Below, piece after piece: positions 33,308 to 44,800 of a stretch of DNA of 64,000 nt. Numbering within the stretch: position 1 is the stretch's first letter; each line of letters opens with the position of its first letter. The notes below the pieces were generated by a model. It searched no databases. It was not told the DNA's origin and worked only from the letters and a program-made list of their open reading frames with translations. Location of the stretch: the NCBI GenBank assembly GCA_030533445.1, contig CM060068.1:48390453-48454452 (forward strand), given 5' to 3'. A program made the position numbers and the translations under genes. Source of the DNA: Cyprinodon diabolis. Lineage: Eukaryota > Chordata > Actinopteri > Cyprinodontiformes > Cyprinodontidae.

Positions 33308-34302
33308 TGCAGAGCGGCGGCTGCAGAGGGGCTGCAGAGCGGCTGCAGAGGGGCTGCAGAGGGGCTGCAGAGCGGCGGCTGCAGAGTGGCGGCTGCAGAG
33401 TGGCTGCAGAGCGGCGGCTGCAGAGCGGCTGCAGAGGGGCTGCAGAGCGGCGGCTGCAGAGTGGCGGCTGCAGAGTGGCTGCAGAGCGGCGGCTGCAGAG
33501 CGGCTGCAGAGGGGCTGCAGAGTGGCTGCAGAGCGGCGGCTGCAGAGCGGCTGCAGAGGGGCTGCAGAGGGGCTACAGAGCGGCGGCTGCAGAGTGGCTG
33601 CAGAGCGGCGGCTGCAGAGCGGCTGCAGAGGGGCTGCAGAGGGGCTACAGAGCGGCGGCTGCAGAGTGGCGGCTGCAGAGTGGCTGCAGAGCGGCGGCTG
33701 CAGAGGGGCTGCAGAGCGGCGGCTGCAGAGTGGCGGCTGCAGAGGGGCGGCTGCAGAGTGGCTGCAGAGCGGCGGCTGCAGAGCGGCGGCTGCAGAGCGG
33801 CGGCTGCAGAGGGGCTGCAGAGCGGCGGCTGCAGAGTGGCGGCTGCAGAGGGGCGGCTGCAGAGGGGCGGCTGCAGAGGGGCTACAGAGCGGCGGCTGCA
33901 GAGTGGCGGCTGCAGAGCGGCGGCTGCAGAGCGGCTGCAGAGTGGCTGCAGAGCGGCGGCTGCAGAGCGGCGGCTGCAGAGCGGCTGCAGAGCGGCGGCT
34001 GCAGAGCGGCGGCTGCAGAGGGGCTGCAGAGCGGCGGCTGCAGAGGGGCGGCTGCAGAGGGGCGGCTGCAGAGGGGCTGCAGAGCGGCGGCTGCAGAGCG
34101 GCGGCTGCAGAGCGGCGGCTGCAGAGCGGCTGCAGAGCGGCGGCTGCAGAGTGGCGGCTGCAGAGGGGCGGCTGCAGAGGGGCTACAGAGCCTCGGCTGC
34201 AGAAAGGCGGCTGCAGAAAGGCGGCTGCAGAGGGGCTGCAGAGCGGCGGCTGCAGAGCGGCGGCTGCAGAGCGGCGGCTGCAGAGCGGTGGCTGCAGAGG
34301 GA
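33308..34302. repeat. 1-kb GC-rich minisatellite, mixed 14-bp and 11-bp units
   Basis: The 14-bp unit is CTGCAGAGCGGCGG; an 11-bp form lacks one CGG triplet. Units vary at AGCGG, AGTGG and AGGGG. The CTGCAG core is almost invariant. Neither unit makes a stop on the plus strand, so all three plus frames are open for 270 to 390 codons (LQSGGCRAAAAERR periodicity). These frames are not genes. Confidence 0.97.
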
Positions 34303-37088
34303 CGACAGCCTCCCATCCTGATGGTAAGATTTAACCATGATCTGATGCAGGAAGCGGGGTCAGCTCATCATTTCTGTTTGGTTCACTTTTCACCTCAATC
34401 GGCTGCTTTACATGAATAATGCAGAGGAAGGTCCTAAACGTCCTCCTCTAGCTGAGATAAGCGGAGGCTCTGGATGTGCAGTAGCCCGCTCCACCTGTCT
34501 ACATGAAAGATTGGAGCGGTTCAATGCCGCCTCTAAATAAAACCAGAACCAGATTTGGGAGGAGCTGCTTTCACAGCCGACGCACTCCCACGCATTTCCC
34601 CTCTGCTCCCCTCAGATGTAAGACGCAGGACATCATTAAAGAGGTGCACTGAAAATCCCTGTGGGCACGGCGTGTGCGTAGGCAGCGTGTGTTTTTGTTT
34701 CTGTGTGGGTTTGGGGAAGGAGAGCCAAAGCTGCCGAGCCGTGGGCCGTGTTGGCTGTGTGTGTGTGCCCAGCTGGAGGCTCTGGTCCTGGGCTGCACCG
34801 CCTCCCACGCGGGGCTACGGCTGGGGCTGAGTGGGAGGGGAGGAGTGGGCCGGGGCTGTGAGTCAGTCCTGCTGTTGAGCCCCCAGACTAGAGAGCACAG
34901 AGGGGAGGAGCGCCCCCTCCCTGCCAGCGTTTCAGCTTTATTAGAGGAGCTCAGACTTCCCGGAGAGAAGCTGAGAGTCCTCATCATCATCATCATGTAA
35001 AACATTACAGATCTGCTTTTATCCCAAATCATTTAGAAACTCTTGGGTTTGGGACGGTTGTCTGTCAGCAGGATGAACCCGCCTCTCTGCTCTGAATGTT
35101 TCAGTTTTCCTCGCCGTATTTTACGTTCAATGTGACATTTTTAGTCTTTCTTCATTCCTTTTCGACTTTTCATAATTTCTGGAATCCCAGGATTTAAAAA
35201 AAAAAATTTGTATTATTGAAATGAAAAAACTGGATTCATCTAAAGAAATAAGTCAACAGTTCGTAAATTAAAGGCATTTACCTTTAACTTGACTCGGTAG
35301 ATTAACTGCCAATGGAATGAGTATTGTTTTACTCTTAAAATACGATAATTAGATAAAATGCACTTGAAAGAAGACAATGCAACAGTTTTTTTTTCATTTA
35401 AAATGTAACTTGTCTTGTTCCATTGGCACTCTCTCACTTTCCTTCTCAATTCAAGAAAAAATGACTTATTTATATTTTTTTCCCAGTGTTTTTAATTAAA
35501 GGTAAATATGTAACATCCCATAATAAATGAACAGGAAGAGACGTCAGCAACCTAAAGGCTTCCTGAGCCGAGCCGCTCCAAACCTCCGATTATGTCACAA
35601 CAGGAAGTGATTCCAGGATTTCCTGGTTTTCTGGGCTTTTCTTCTTCTGTGGTTCCTCTAGAGTCCATGCGGAGATGGACGGAGGCCAGCTGACCTCTTT
35701 ATCCATTCTCTGATATTTCTCAGCGTTAGAATAAAGTTTCTGAAACATGATTTCGTTATCATTTTGATTTCAGTTAAGTTCTTATTTGACTCAATATGTT
35801 GCTTTTCATAGAATAAGAACAAAAACGAGCTGAAGACAAAAGGCTCGTTAGTCCAACTGTCTGCTCCCCTCAGAACATGCCTGCTCCCCCCCCCCACCGG
35901 ATCCGCACCAGCAGCTCATCTCTGCACCACATATACATCCGGGTCGCCCTGCATTCTATTTTTAAAAAAAAGAAAATTTAATTTTTTCCTCCCTAAAAAT
36001 AGTAAACATAACATATTAAACTATAATCTGTTAAATATTAATAATGTATTTCCTGAGATAATAAATGCATTTAAATCCTTTCTGTTTGATCCTCTGTTCC
36101 TGATCTGTGCAGGAAATGGGATCCTACGCTACTTCAGGAGCTAACTTTGGATTTAAACATAAATCTAGTCTTTTATAGTTTAATGTTTTCCTTTCATGTT
36201 AACATTATGGTATATAGTCATAATCTGAAGAAAGAAACAACTAAGATGCAGATAAACATGGTTTAATCAGATTTACTGCTCTGAGCGTGTCCCATGATGA
36301 CGTCAGAGAAGCTGTTTAACAGAAAGAAAATTAAAAAGCATCAAAGCCTCTCACAAAAATCCTACTTTAGCATTCTTTAGTGATTAAAGGATAGAAATAA
36401 GTACTTTTAGAACCATGATTACATTATGAATATCTGCTTGTTACAGATCATGTAGTGACAGAGCTCCTAACATGGCAGAGGCATTATAGGAGTGATCGAT
36501 GGCGCCCTCTGGGGTTGGAACCCAGTAAATCTTTCCACACCAAATGTCTTTAAGGCAGCTGAGCTGCAGGGGACAGAAACAGGTGGGGGAGGGGGGTGTA
36601 TTTAACTAAATAGCACCAAGTTTAGAGTTCAGCGGTGTGAGTAGAAGCTAAACAGGTTTCTGCCTGTCAGACGATCCCCGGCCCTGCTCCGCCTTTCTTT
36701 GGGTGGATGATCAATCTGGATTAAAGTCTGGGGTCCAAAGAGGGAGCCGTCCGCCATCTTGGTTTGCTTTTAATTCAGTCTTCATATTAACAACTGAACA
36801 ACAGAAAAGGTATTTTCTCAGGGGACTTAAAAGAAGGAAGAGATTAACCTGGATCTGTGTTCTGGGGTCCAGGTTTGAAGCAGGGGGAGGTTAGCAGAGA
36901 GAAGACAGCTGGCGGCGGTGGCAGCATCATGCTGTGGGGAGGCTTTGTCTCATTGAAGAAAGGAGGCTGGTCAGAGTGGATGATGGCTGGATGGAGCTAA
37001 AGGTGACACCATGCTGCAAGGAAACCTGTTAGAGAGCGGAATGGATCTGGAGCTATCCTGGTCGACTGACGGTCAACAGACTGATCCT
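34303..37088. other. Unassigned stretch with GC-rich patch and a MITE
   Basis: GC-rich DNA at 34550-34990 carries no clear exon, though short ORFs overlap on both strands because of composition. A MITE lies at 35230-35488. A GGCGCCCTCTGGGG motif at 36499 is CTCF-like. No host coding exon recognised. Confidence 0.4.
35230..35488. mobile_element. CACTG-ended MITE, diverged copy
   Basis: Segments such as GAAATAAGTCA near 35245, TTACTCTTAAAATACG near 35330, CTTGTTCCATTGGCACTCTC near 35412, CTCAATTCAAGAAAAAATGA and TTTTTTTCCCAGTG are shared with the copies at 52600, 56907 and 62640. Confidence 0.55.
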
Positions 37089-38062
37089 CCTTTCATTCTA
37101 GTTCCCGTCTTTCATTCTGGTTCCCGTCTTTCATCCTAGTTCCCGTCTTTCATCCTAGTTCCCGTCTTCATTCTGGTTCCCGTCTTTCATCCTAGTTCCC
37201 GTCTTCAGTCTGGTTCCCGTCTTTCATCCTGGTTCCCGTCTTTCATTCTGGTTCCCGTCTTTCATCCTAGTTCCCGTCTTTCATCCTGGTTCCCGTCTTT
37301 CATCCTAGTTCCCGTCTTTCATCCTAGTTCCCGTCTTTCATTCTAGTTCCCGTCTTTCATTCTAGTTCCCGTCTTTCATCCTAGTTCCCGTCTTTCATCC
37401 TGGTTCCCGTCTTTCATCCTAGTTCCCGTCTTTCATCCTAGTTCCCGTCTTTCAGTCTGGTTCCCGTCTTTCATCCTAGTTCCCGTCTTTCATTCTAGTT
37501 CCCGTCTTTCATTCTAGTTCCCGTCTTTCATCCTAGTTCCCGTCTTTCATTCTGGTTCCCGTCTTTCATCCTGGTTCCCGTCTTTCATTCTGGTTCCCAT
37601 CTTTCATTCTAGTTCCCGTCTTTCAGTCTGGTTCCCGTCTTTCATTCTGGTTCCCATCTTTCATTCTAGTTCCCGTCTTTCATTCTGGTTCCCATCTTTC
37701 ATTCTAGTTCCCGTCTTTCAGTCTGGTTCCCGTCTTTCATCCTGGTTCCCGTCTTTCATTCTGGTTCCCATCTTTCATTCTAGTTCCCGTCTTTCAGTCT
37801 GGTTCCCGTCTTTCATTCTGGTTCCCATCTTTCATTCTAGTTCCCGTCTTTCATTCTGGTTCCCATCTTTCATTCTTGTTCCCGTCTTTCAGTCTGGTTC
37901 CCGTCTTTCATTCTGGTTCCCATCTTTCATTCTAGTTCCCGTCTTTCATTCTGGTTCCCATCTTTCATTCTAGTTCCCGTCTTTCAGTCTGGTTCCCGTC
38001 TTTCATTCTGGTTCCCGTCTTTCATCCTGGTTCCCGTCTTTCATTCTGGTTCCTGTCTTTGT
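37089..38062. repeat. Minisatellite, 19-bp unit (GTTCCCGTCTTTCATTCTG)
   Basis: About 51 copies of a 19-bp unit. Variants alternate at CATTCTG, CATCCTA and CAGTCTG, and GTTCCCATC replaces GTTCCCGTC mainly in the second half, where runs of about four units recur as a higher-order block (37570-38010). Confidence 0.97.
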
Positions 38063-38385
38063 AGTTCCCCCCATCCCAGCCCTCTTCCCTCAGATTGATG
38101 GAGAGACACAACTGAAACTGTTTTACTTTCATTTCAGCGGATTTCTTAAGCGCTGCCATGTTTCTGGGCTCAGCCGCTGGTTCTGATAATAGAAGGTGGT
38201 TCTCCAGGAAGCCTGCAAGGAGTCCACCAGTCTGGGGACGTTGGAGCTCAGCGTGGGCTGAGTGGGTGTGGATCAGTGTTAGATGGGGAGAGGGGCGTGG
38301 GTGGGAAGTGCTGGAGGGGTGATATTGGCATGTGGACAAGCGAAGGCGTGCGAGGGACGGGGAAGCGAGAGCAGGAAATGCTGGG

Positions 38386-38416
<31 letters not shown>

Positions 38417-40734
38417 TTGGGGGCTGTTTTAGAAGATGCTTCCAGCGCAGCGTCCGGACGAGGGCGTCTGTTCCCCGGTGTCACCGCTCAGACAGGCGCC
38501 ATGCTGTGACCCTGGCTGCCCTCGCAGCGTGGCGTCCTGTGAGCGGGGCAGCCAGCAGAGGGTTCACCGCCTTCGCACCAGCAATGCTGCGTAGCTGAGA
38601 GCGAGCAGGAGAAAGGGAGAGGCTCCCTGTTGGACGCCGCTAAAAGGAAGGGGTCCTTTAAAGATGGCTGCCTGCCGTGGATAGTAACATAATGTCTGAT
38701 GGAGGAGTTACAGATAACATTTTATAATAAATATGATGCTGCAGCTTGATGTGCCTTTAGAGCAGAGGCTGCTTGCTTCACATCTACAGAGTTATTGTTT
38801 TAAAATGAAGCAAAACTATAACTATAATACAAAGTGAAGAAACACAACGATCAGTTAAGAATTTTAGAAAAAAACATGAAACATGAATTCAGTTTCTTTC
38901 TATTTGGACAGGAAATGGTTAATATTGTAGATTTCAAGTAAAATAAGTTAATGGCTGAAAACTGTCAACGTTTCAAACCGATCATTTTTACATTTTTTTG
39001 CATAATTTGCATAATGTCCTGATTTCATTTAATACTTAAAGCAACAAATTCTGGTAATATTTTCCCTGCTAGGAGGTTTTCAGAGCAGAGAACGAACATT
39101 TCAGCCAAATAATTCAACCATGTTTATCGTTTCTTTTGTTTGGAGAATTTTTTATTGAAACAGAAATTGAGCTTCTATTAGTATTGATCCTAAATTAATT
39201 CTTTATTAATGCTGAACAGATAGAAACATCCTTTATCTTCCTGCAGTGGAGATCTGCAGGATTTTAAGCAGAAATGTAAAACAGGCACAGAGAATCACAC
39301 AAACTTTGAAAAATGCAAGAACAAAAAGACATAATATTCCTAATAAAAATAGAAATCAAATATTAGATTAAACTGTAAAGGAAAAGCTGTATAGCTATGA
39401 TGAAATATTGATGTGATTTGGATGTCTGTGGGTGGAAAAAAGTTTCTCTGTTAATGCAGAGGCTGGAAATCCTGTTTAGAGACGACATACACTGTTAACA
39501 ACGATCCAAAAACAAGTAAAGCATTTTAAATTTCACTCAGTTTAAGCAGGTAAAAAGATGTTCTGACAATTAATGACTATTTGCCCATTAAAGACAGGAA
39601 ATCAATGTTATGTTGCTGAAATAAGATATTTGGGATTTTTTTTTTTTTTCATTTCAAACAAATCTTTTTTTTTCCCCTTTGCAGATTATTTCTCTTTTTA
39701 AGTAAAATGGACTTTAGGTCGTTTAGCGTAAAGTTTCTTCCTCCCAAATACTGGATGGAGATTTTCTACTGAAGGTCAAACAACCACTGCTGTCGTTTAA
39801 CTAAGGAAAATATGTTGATTTTTGCTTTTAACTCTTTATAGCGTTTTTTGATCATTTACATCCCCCTTACAAATTTAGTCCCTAGTGAGGTCTAGAAGCA
39901 CAAGATCTATAACCAGCCATTCATCAAAGATGCTGCTACATGGCTGGACATCTGATTTTGGCATTTGACCAATTAGATGAGAACTTCAATAATATATTAC
40001 CTACTGGAAATTAAGTTGGAAAAAAAGTTAAGAAAAAAGGTAAAAAGCAAATTGAAAAGTTAAAGTGACAAAGTTAATAAGTCTAGTTAACAATTATATT
40101 TAGGTTTATAAACTGAAACATGGCAGTGCCAGTATCAGCATTAATGCCACTAAGCTTATGTTGCACCAAAGAAAATGTGTTTCCTTCACTCTTAAACTTT
40201 TTTTTATGAATTTCTTCTAGAATTGTTATTTCTCTTAATATATTCGGGCAAGTTGGCGTTTCCTGTTATTACATTGACATTAATTTTTACCAACTAAATA
40301 TCCATATTTTCTGAATGTTACAAAGGTAATAATGTCTTGTCCTGGATTCCAATAATAACCCTATTAGCTCGAAATGTTGATTTTCAAAGTATTTCACTGA
40401 ATATAAAGGGTTAAACAGAACTAATTCAGATTTATTTTAATTTTAAAGAGAAGGCAGTTTGGGAGGAGATCATTAAATTACAGAATATGCAAACATTAGC
40501 ATGACTTTTGGGTTCCAGGCACCTAGAATATTCATCCAATGTCACAACAATGACTTTCTGTATTTATTGTAGCAGAAGTATTTTCAAATAAGAGACTTTA
40601 TGCTTATTTTAATGTGGGAAGGTGTAGGAGCTCCACCTGTTCCCCAGGTAGCTGCCTGGTAGCATCGGGGTTAGCGTCTCAGCTACATGAAATCAGAGAA
40701 AAACTGTCAGTTTACTGGATTCCTATTAAAGAAT
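38063..40734. other. GC-rich patch followed by a long AT-rich stretch
   Basis: The part 38270-38680 is GC-rich and holds the G28 run. From 38700 to 40734 the DNA is AT-rich with no recognised gene or repeat. Confidence 0.4.
38389..38416. repeat. Homopolymer of 28 G
   Basis: Uninterrupted G28, preceded by GGGGGA. Strong G-quadruplex potential on the plus strand. Confidence 0.92.
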
Positions 40735-41084
40735 AGTTCAAAAGACATTCTAAAAAAGTTCAAATCAATCCACCGGACTTTGTTTCCAAGTTTGAAGACG
40801 TTTCTCTTCCATCCAGGAAGCTTTTTCAATTCAATATATAATAAAAAGCGCTGAGTTCCAGGCTTTATAAAGTGGACCAAAAACAAAGCCTGGTTTTAGT
40901 TTAGAAAACATGCAAATAGAAACGGATGAACGGGTCCCCCCCTTTGGAATGGGGGTCGTTTGGCTTCTTTGTTAGCCTGCAATGCCCCATACCTGTCTAT
41001 GTCTCTGAAAGGGGGGGCGTTACAGGGAATAGTTGGCCTGGCTGAAAGGTGAGGTCTCCTGTTCTCCTGTAAAGGGGTTGCGGG
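40735..41084 (-). mobile_element. Penelope-like element 3' relic
   Basis: On the minus strand it shares CCGTTCATCCGTTTCTATTT, then GCATGTTTTCTAAACTAAAA, CTTCCTGGATGGAAGAGAAA and GTGGATTGATTTGAAC with 56710-56906, where the same 3' region follows a GIY-YIG-like coding relic. The right end is cut by the solo LTR at 41085. The element class comes from the 55.9-kb copy. Confidence 0.5.
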
Positions 41085-41799
41085 TGTCATGTTGGGATCA
41101 AGGTTTCTAACCCACATGCAGAACACACGGACTAAGAGGAAAAGTTCAACAGTTTATTGAAACACAATGATAATAAAGAACTGATTTTCGGGAAACAGAT
41201 CCAGGACTGGTCACAACTGGGTTCTCTGCAGAGAGGGACAGTTCGGTTAGCTGGGGTCCAAGTACTGTTGTTTGTTGAGTAATGCAGGTCTGTACCTGTT
41301 CAGTGATCTTGGCTGAGCGGCAGAGGGAGGGAACCAGGAGGGTCCAGAGGCAGAGGGCTTGGCAGAGGCAGGGCTTGACTTCAGACTTAGCAGTGTTCAG
41401 ATCAGAGTTTCTTTCCAGTTCTCTTCTTCAGAGCGGGCAGGCAGGTTCAGACAGTTTGGCTTTCCATAGATCCTCTGAGATCAGACAGCTGGCTTCAGCT
41501 GAGAAACTCTTCCAGAGTTCCAGGGTTCAGTCAGGTTCTTCCTAGGAAGCAGAGAGGACCAAACAGGTTAGGTTCTGGTTCAGGTTTCAGGGGAGTCAGA
41601 GAATCAGACAGGTTGGTTGGCTCAGGCTTGCTAACCGTAACTGGCTTAACACTCTGGCGCTGGAATGTAGCTCTGCCACTGCTTAAATGCTGGTCTCCTG
41701 ATGAGCAAACGAGCCGCAGGTGTGGTAGTCAGCTTCAGCTCCAGGAGACCTAGGACGCCCTCTGCTGGAGAAAGGTGGACAGACCTCCAGATCCCAACA
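41085..41799 (-). mobile_element. Solo LTR, 715 bp, with 5-bp target duplication GCGGG
   Basis: The segment runs from TGTCATGTTGGGATC to GATCCCAACA, with GCGGG at 41080-41084 and at 41800-41804. On the minus strand AATAAA (about 41155) lies some 70 nt before the right-hand terminus, as expected for the R-U5 border of an LTR, so this orientation is preferred. No internal retroelement sequence is left. It abuts the Penelope-like relic on its left, and thus landed in or beside it. Confidence 0.75.
41754..41768 (-). promoter_or_regulatory. CTCF-like motif inside the solo LTR
   Basis: GACGCCCTCTGCTGG on the plus strand reads CCAGCAGAGGGCGTC on the minus strand. This fits the core CTCF consensus (CCANNAGRKGGC) well. 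Binding is not shown. Confidence 0.4.
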
Positions 41800-42859
41800 G
41801 CGGGAAGGAAAACAGAAAAACTTTCAGACAGAGTTGGTCATTTTAATGCAGGGACCATCTAATCCAGAATACAGCTTAATCCCAGACACTAGCTCCAATT
41901 TCTCATCATGCTAATTTAAATCTAAACCTGGGGACATTGTAAAAAAAATCTACACCAAAGGAGGTAAAACTGTGATGGCATCTTAAAATATTTACATGTT
42001 ATTGTTGAAAAAAAATGATCAAATAAAGCTGTAAGTCAAAAAGCAAAGCTGTTTCCTCCTCCGTCTTCATATAACCTCATAACTAACTATTGCGTCACAA
42101 TAAAAGCATCTGTGTGACTTAATGAGAGATGCTGCAGTAAGTAAGTCATGGAAAGTTGATCAGTGATGATCCTGACAAAGGGACGGCAGCGCGTGAGCCA
42201 GCTGGTGTGACAGCAGAGCTGCCGCTGCTCCCTGTGGTTCACAGAAGCTCGGGGCAATGAGCGCACGCAGACGTCATGGCGGAGAGCCGCAGAGAACAGG
42301 CAGAGCGGTTGGAGATAAGATGTAGAGACATGCCTCTGCAGCGTGACCGTGACATCACGCCTTCCCAGGCTGCCTAATATAGTCAGCATAGAACACACAC
42401 ACAGATCTGGATGTAGGTTTGCATCTGGCTGCCAAATTTCTATGGGCCGTCCTTGGTTGGTTGCAGGCATATGTTTACTGAAAGGAGTGTTGCTGTGGGG
42501 GGGTGAATGAAATGACGTCGCTGTTACGTCTGTTCTTGTCCATCACGGGTTGAGAGTTCCAGCTTGGCGGCAAAGACAGGTGTGTGTGTTTAAAGCTGCG
42601 CGTTGCCTCCTGTTCTCATGCGATCTGCAGCCTTCAGGGCTCTAAGCTGGGTCCTTTATTAAGAAAACGCCTCAGATTTTAGGTCAGGCAGCTTTGAAGG
42701 AAACCCCGTTTATTTATTTATTCTTTCAATCAGTGACTCAGAGGAAATCTACTACATTTCATATTTGTTTTAATGCTTTCCTCAACAATGGCATGGAAAC
42801 TTACTGAGGCGACTCGTGTTTCCGTGTCCCCCTCAGAGTGACTCTCACTATTTTAGTGA

Positions 42860-42883
42860 GGGGGGGGGGGGGGGGGGGGGGGG
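42860..42883. repeat. Homopolymer of 24 G
   Basis: Uninterrupted G24 after TTTTAGTGA. Confidence 0.95.
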
Positions 42884-43408
42884 TCTGGTGAAAGTGCTGC
42901 AGTTTAGACAATAGTTGGGAAAGTTTAAAGCCGAGGACGCTTGCTGTCTTCTGATCTTCTCAGTTTCACAGCCAGCTCTACAATCGGATGCCGTTCCCTC
43001 TGTCCGCTGGTCGTCCCTCACATGTCCCTGTGTCCCCCCCCCCCCCAAAGCCAAGCGACCTGGCTGAATTCCCAGCCTGCTCGGCTGCCTGAGTTCGCAC
43101 CTTTTTGTTCACAAGAATGTCAGGAATCCCCAGCTTCCTCTCCATTGTGAGTGTGCGTGTGACAGCAGAAGGGAAAGGCCCCCGCCTGCGGGGTGCATGC
43201 GTGCGTGTTAAACACATCTCCGCCCCTGCATCCACCCAAAGAATGTTCGCTCTGTGCCCACAATAGACTGAGTCACAAGCAAACTGGTCGACTCCTTAGT
43301 TTCTGAGCCGCTTCACTTTCTAGGGGCTGATAAGGAAACGTTAAAGTTGGATCGGCTCCATTTAGGCTGTAGATATTTAAACTAATCAGGAAATGCTCAG
43401 ACTGATCA

Positions 43409-43470
43409 AAATAATGCAACCGATTTTAGCCTCTATTTAATTAGATTTAGTTACTTTAACATTGTTTTTT
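43409..43470. mobile_element. Half copy of the 28275-type MITE
   Basis: AAAATAATGCAACCGATTTT, then AGCC..TATTTAATTAGATTTAG and TTACTTTAAC match the left arm of the MITE at 28275. The right arm is missing. Confidence 0.5.
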
Positions 43471-44100
43471 TTCACCATATTTTGGGTGTAACATGGGAAT
43501 CGTGGTCTATTTCTAAAGATGATTTTAATCCTGCAGGTTTCTGATTAAAACATGCGGCACCTTGAAGACTCAGTCTTTAGAGAAAATGATGGTTTCTGAG
43601 CCGCATCGTCTCTGATCTCTCAAATACTAATGAAATAATAAGAAACCAGCTTCAACCTATGTGCCCCAAAAAAAAGGATCCATTAAATGTATTTCAAAAT
43701 AAACAGCAAAAGAAAATATTTCCAGTTAATTAGAATATAACTAGTGACCGAAATGCTAAGAGTAAACCTTATTTATGGCTGCTTTTAGTGTGTTTTTGAG
43801 GATAAAATAAATCTACCAGTGATGTCGCCGTGTCTTAAAGAAAGTGTCATTAGTGTAAATGTTCCCGTCCAGCTTCTGTTAGTCCGTTTCTTGTGGATTT
43901 TCTGGTTTTTTAATTGACCTTCTGTGTTTGGGTTCATCCAGACTAATTCATTAACTGTGAATCAACCCTTTAATCCGCTGCACGCACAGCTTCCTCTGTT
44001 ACTTCAAAATAAAAGTCCCATATAGAGATTATATAGCCATAGAAGGTCATGCCAAAGTATACTTCCTTTTTAAATACCACAGAGCCTATAAAACTAAAAT

Positions 44101-44800
44101 GTTATTCAGTTTATTTCCCAGTTCACCAGATCATCCAGTCAGATTGATTCAAAGTTTTCTATCTGAGGAAAACCAGCTGATTGCATCGACTCATTGACTC
44201 TTCAGCAATCCCTCACACTAAGCATGCTTGTAGCGACAGTGGAGAGGAAAAACTCCCTTTGAACAGGAAGAAACCTCCAGCAGAACCAGGCTCAGTGTGA
44301 GCGGCCATCTGCTGAGGCCCACTGGGGTTCAAGGAGACAGAAGCAGAGATAGAAAAAGAAGCATAGATACAAAAGGCAACTGTCAACCAGCTCCACAGGC
44401 GGCCCCGTCCAGGAAACACACAGCCAGGCAGACGAGCTCCGAGCCAGCTCCCATGTCAGAGGATGAAGAGAGCACATCCAGTTAGTCACAGTCAGAGAAA
44501 CAGGACTACACTGGAAAACAGGCCAAGCTCCAACATCTAGAAACAAAGGTGTTGATGGCAGCAGCACAGCTGATATTTCTCTCCAGGATGGAGTCACAGC
44601 CAAACAGGAACAGACCAGATGAAGCTACTATGAGAAAAAGCAGAGAGAGCAGAACGTTAGAGATTGAACTAACAGATTCTGCAGAGTGGGAGAATAGAGA
44701 TAGAATGAAGCAGAATGATGAAAAAGGGGTCCCTATGTCCTCCAGCAGTCTAAGCCTATAGCAGCAGAACTATAGAGACTATAGAGATAACCTGAGATAA
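44101..44800 (-). mobile_element. L2 LINE fragment, 3' UTR, 5' truncated
   Basis: The reverse complement aligns with 12105-12780 of the full L2 through most of the 3' UTR: TTTTCCTCTCCACTGTCGCTAC-type, GGAGGTTTCTTCCTGTT and CTGAGCCTGGTTCTGCTGG blocks are all present. The left end reads TTATTCAGTTTATTT, the usual L2 tail inverted. The fragment stops at the equivalent of the ORF2 end. An antisense frame here (44292-44603) parallels a frame of the L2 3' UTR at 12304-12657 and is not a gene. Confidence 0.88.

Larger units (their letters stand above)
41805..44100. other. Unassigned stretch with G run and half-MITE
   Basis: Contains G24 at 42860-42883, C13 near 43034-43046 and a half-MITE at 43409-43470. 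No gene is recognised. The ORFs at 42087-42470 and 42941-43235 lack support. Confidence 0.4.

Noticed and set aside
33238..34419. Plus-strand ORFs of 393, 344 and 270 codons rich in Ala, Arg, Gln and Gly
   Set aside because: They are three frames of the 14/11-bp minisatellite and no unique protein sequence is present beyond short flanks.
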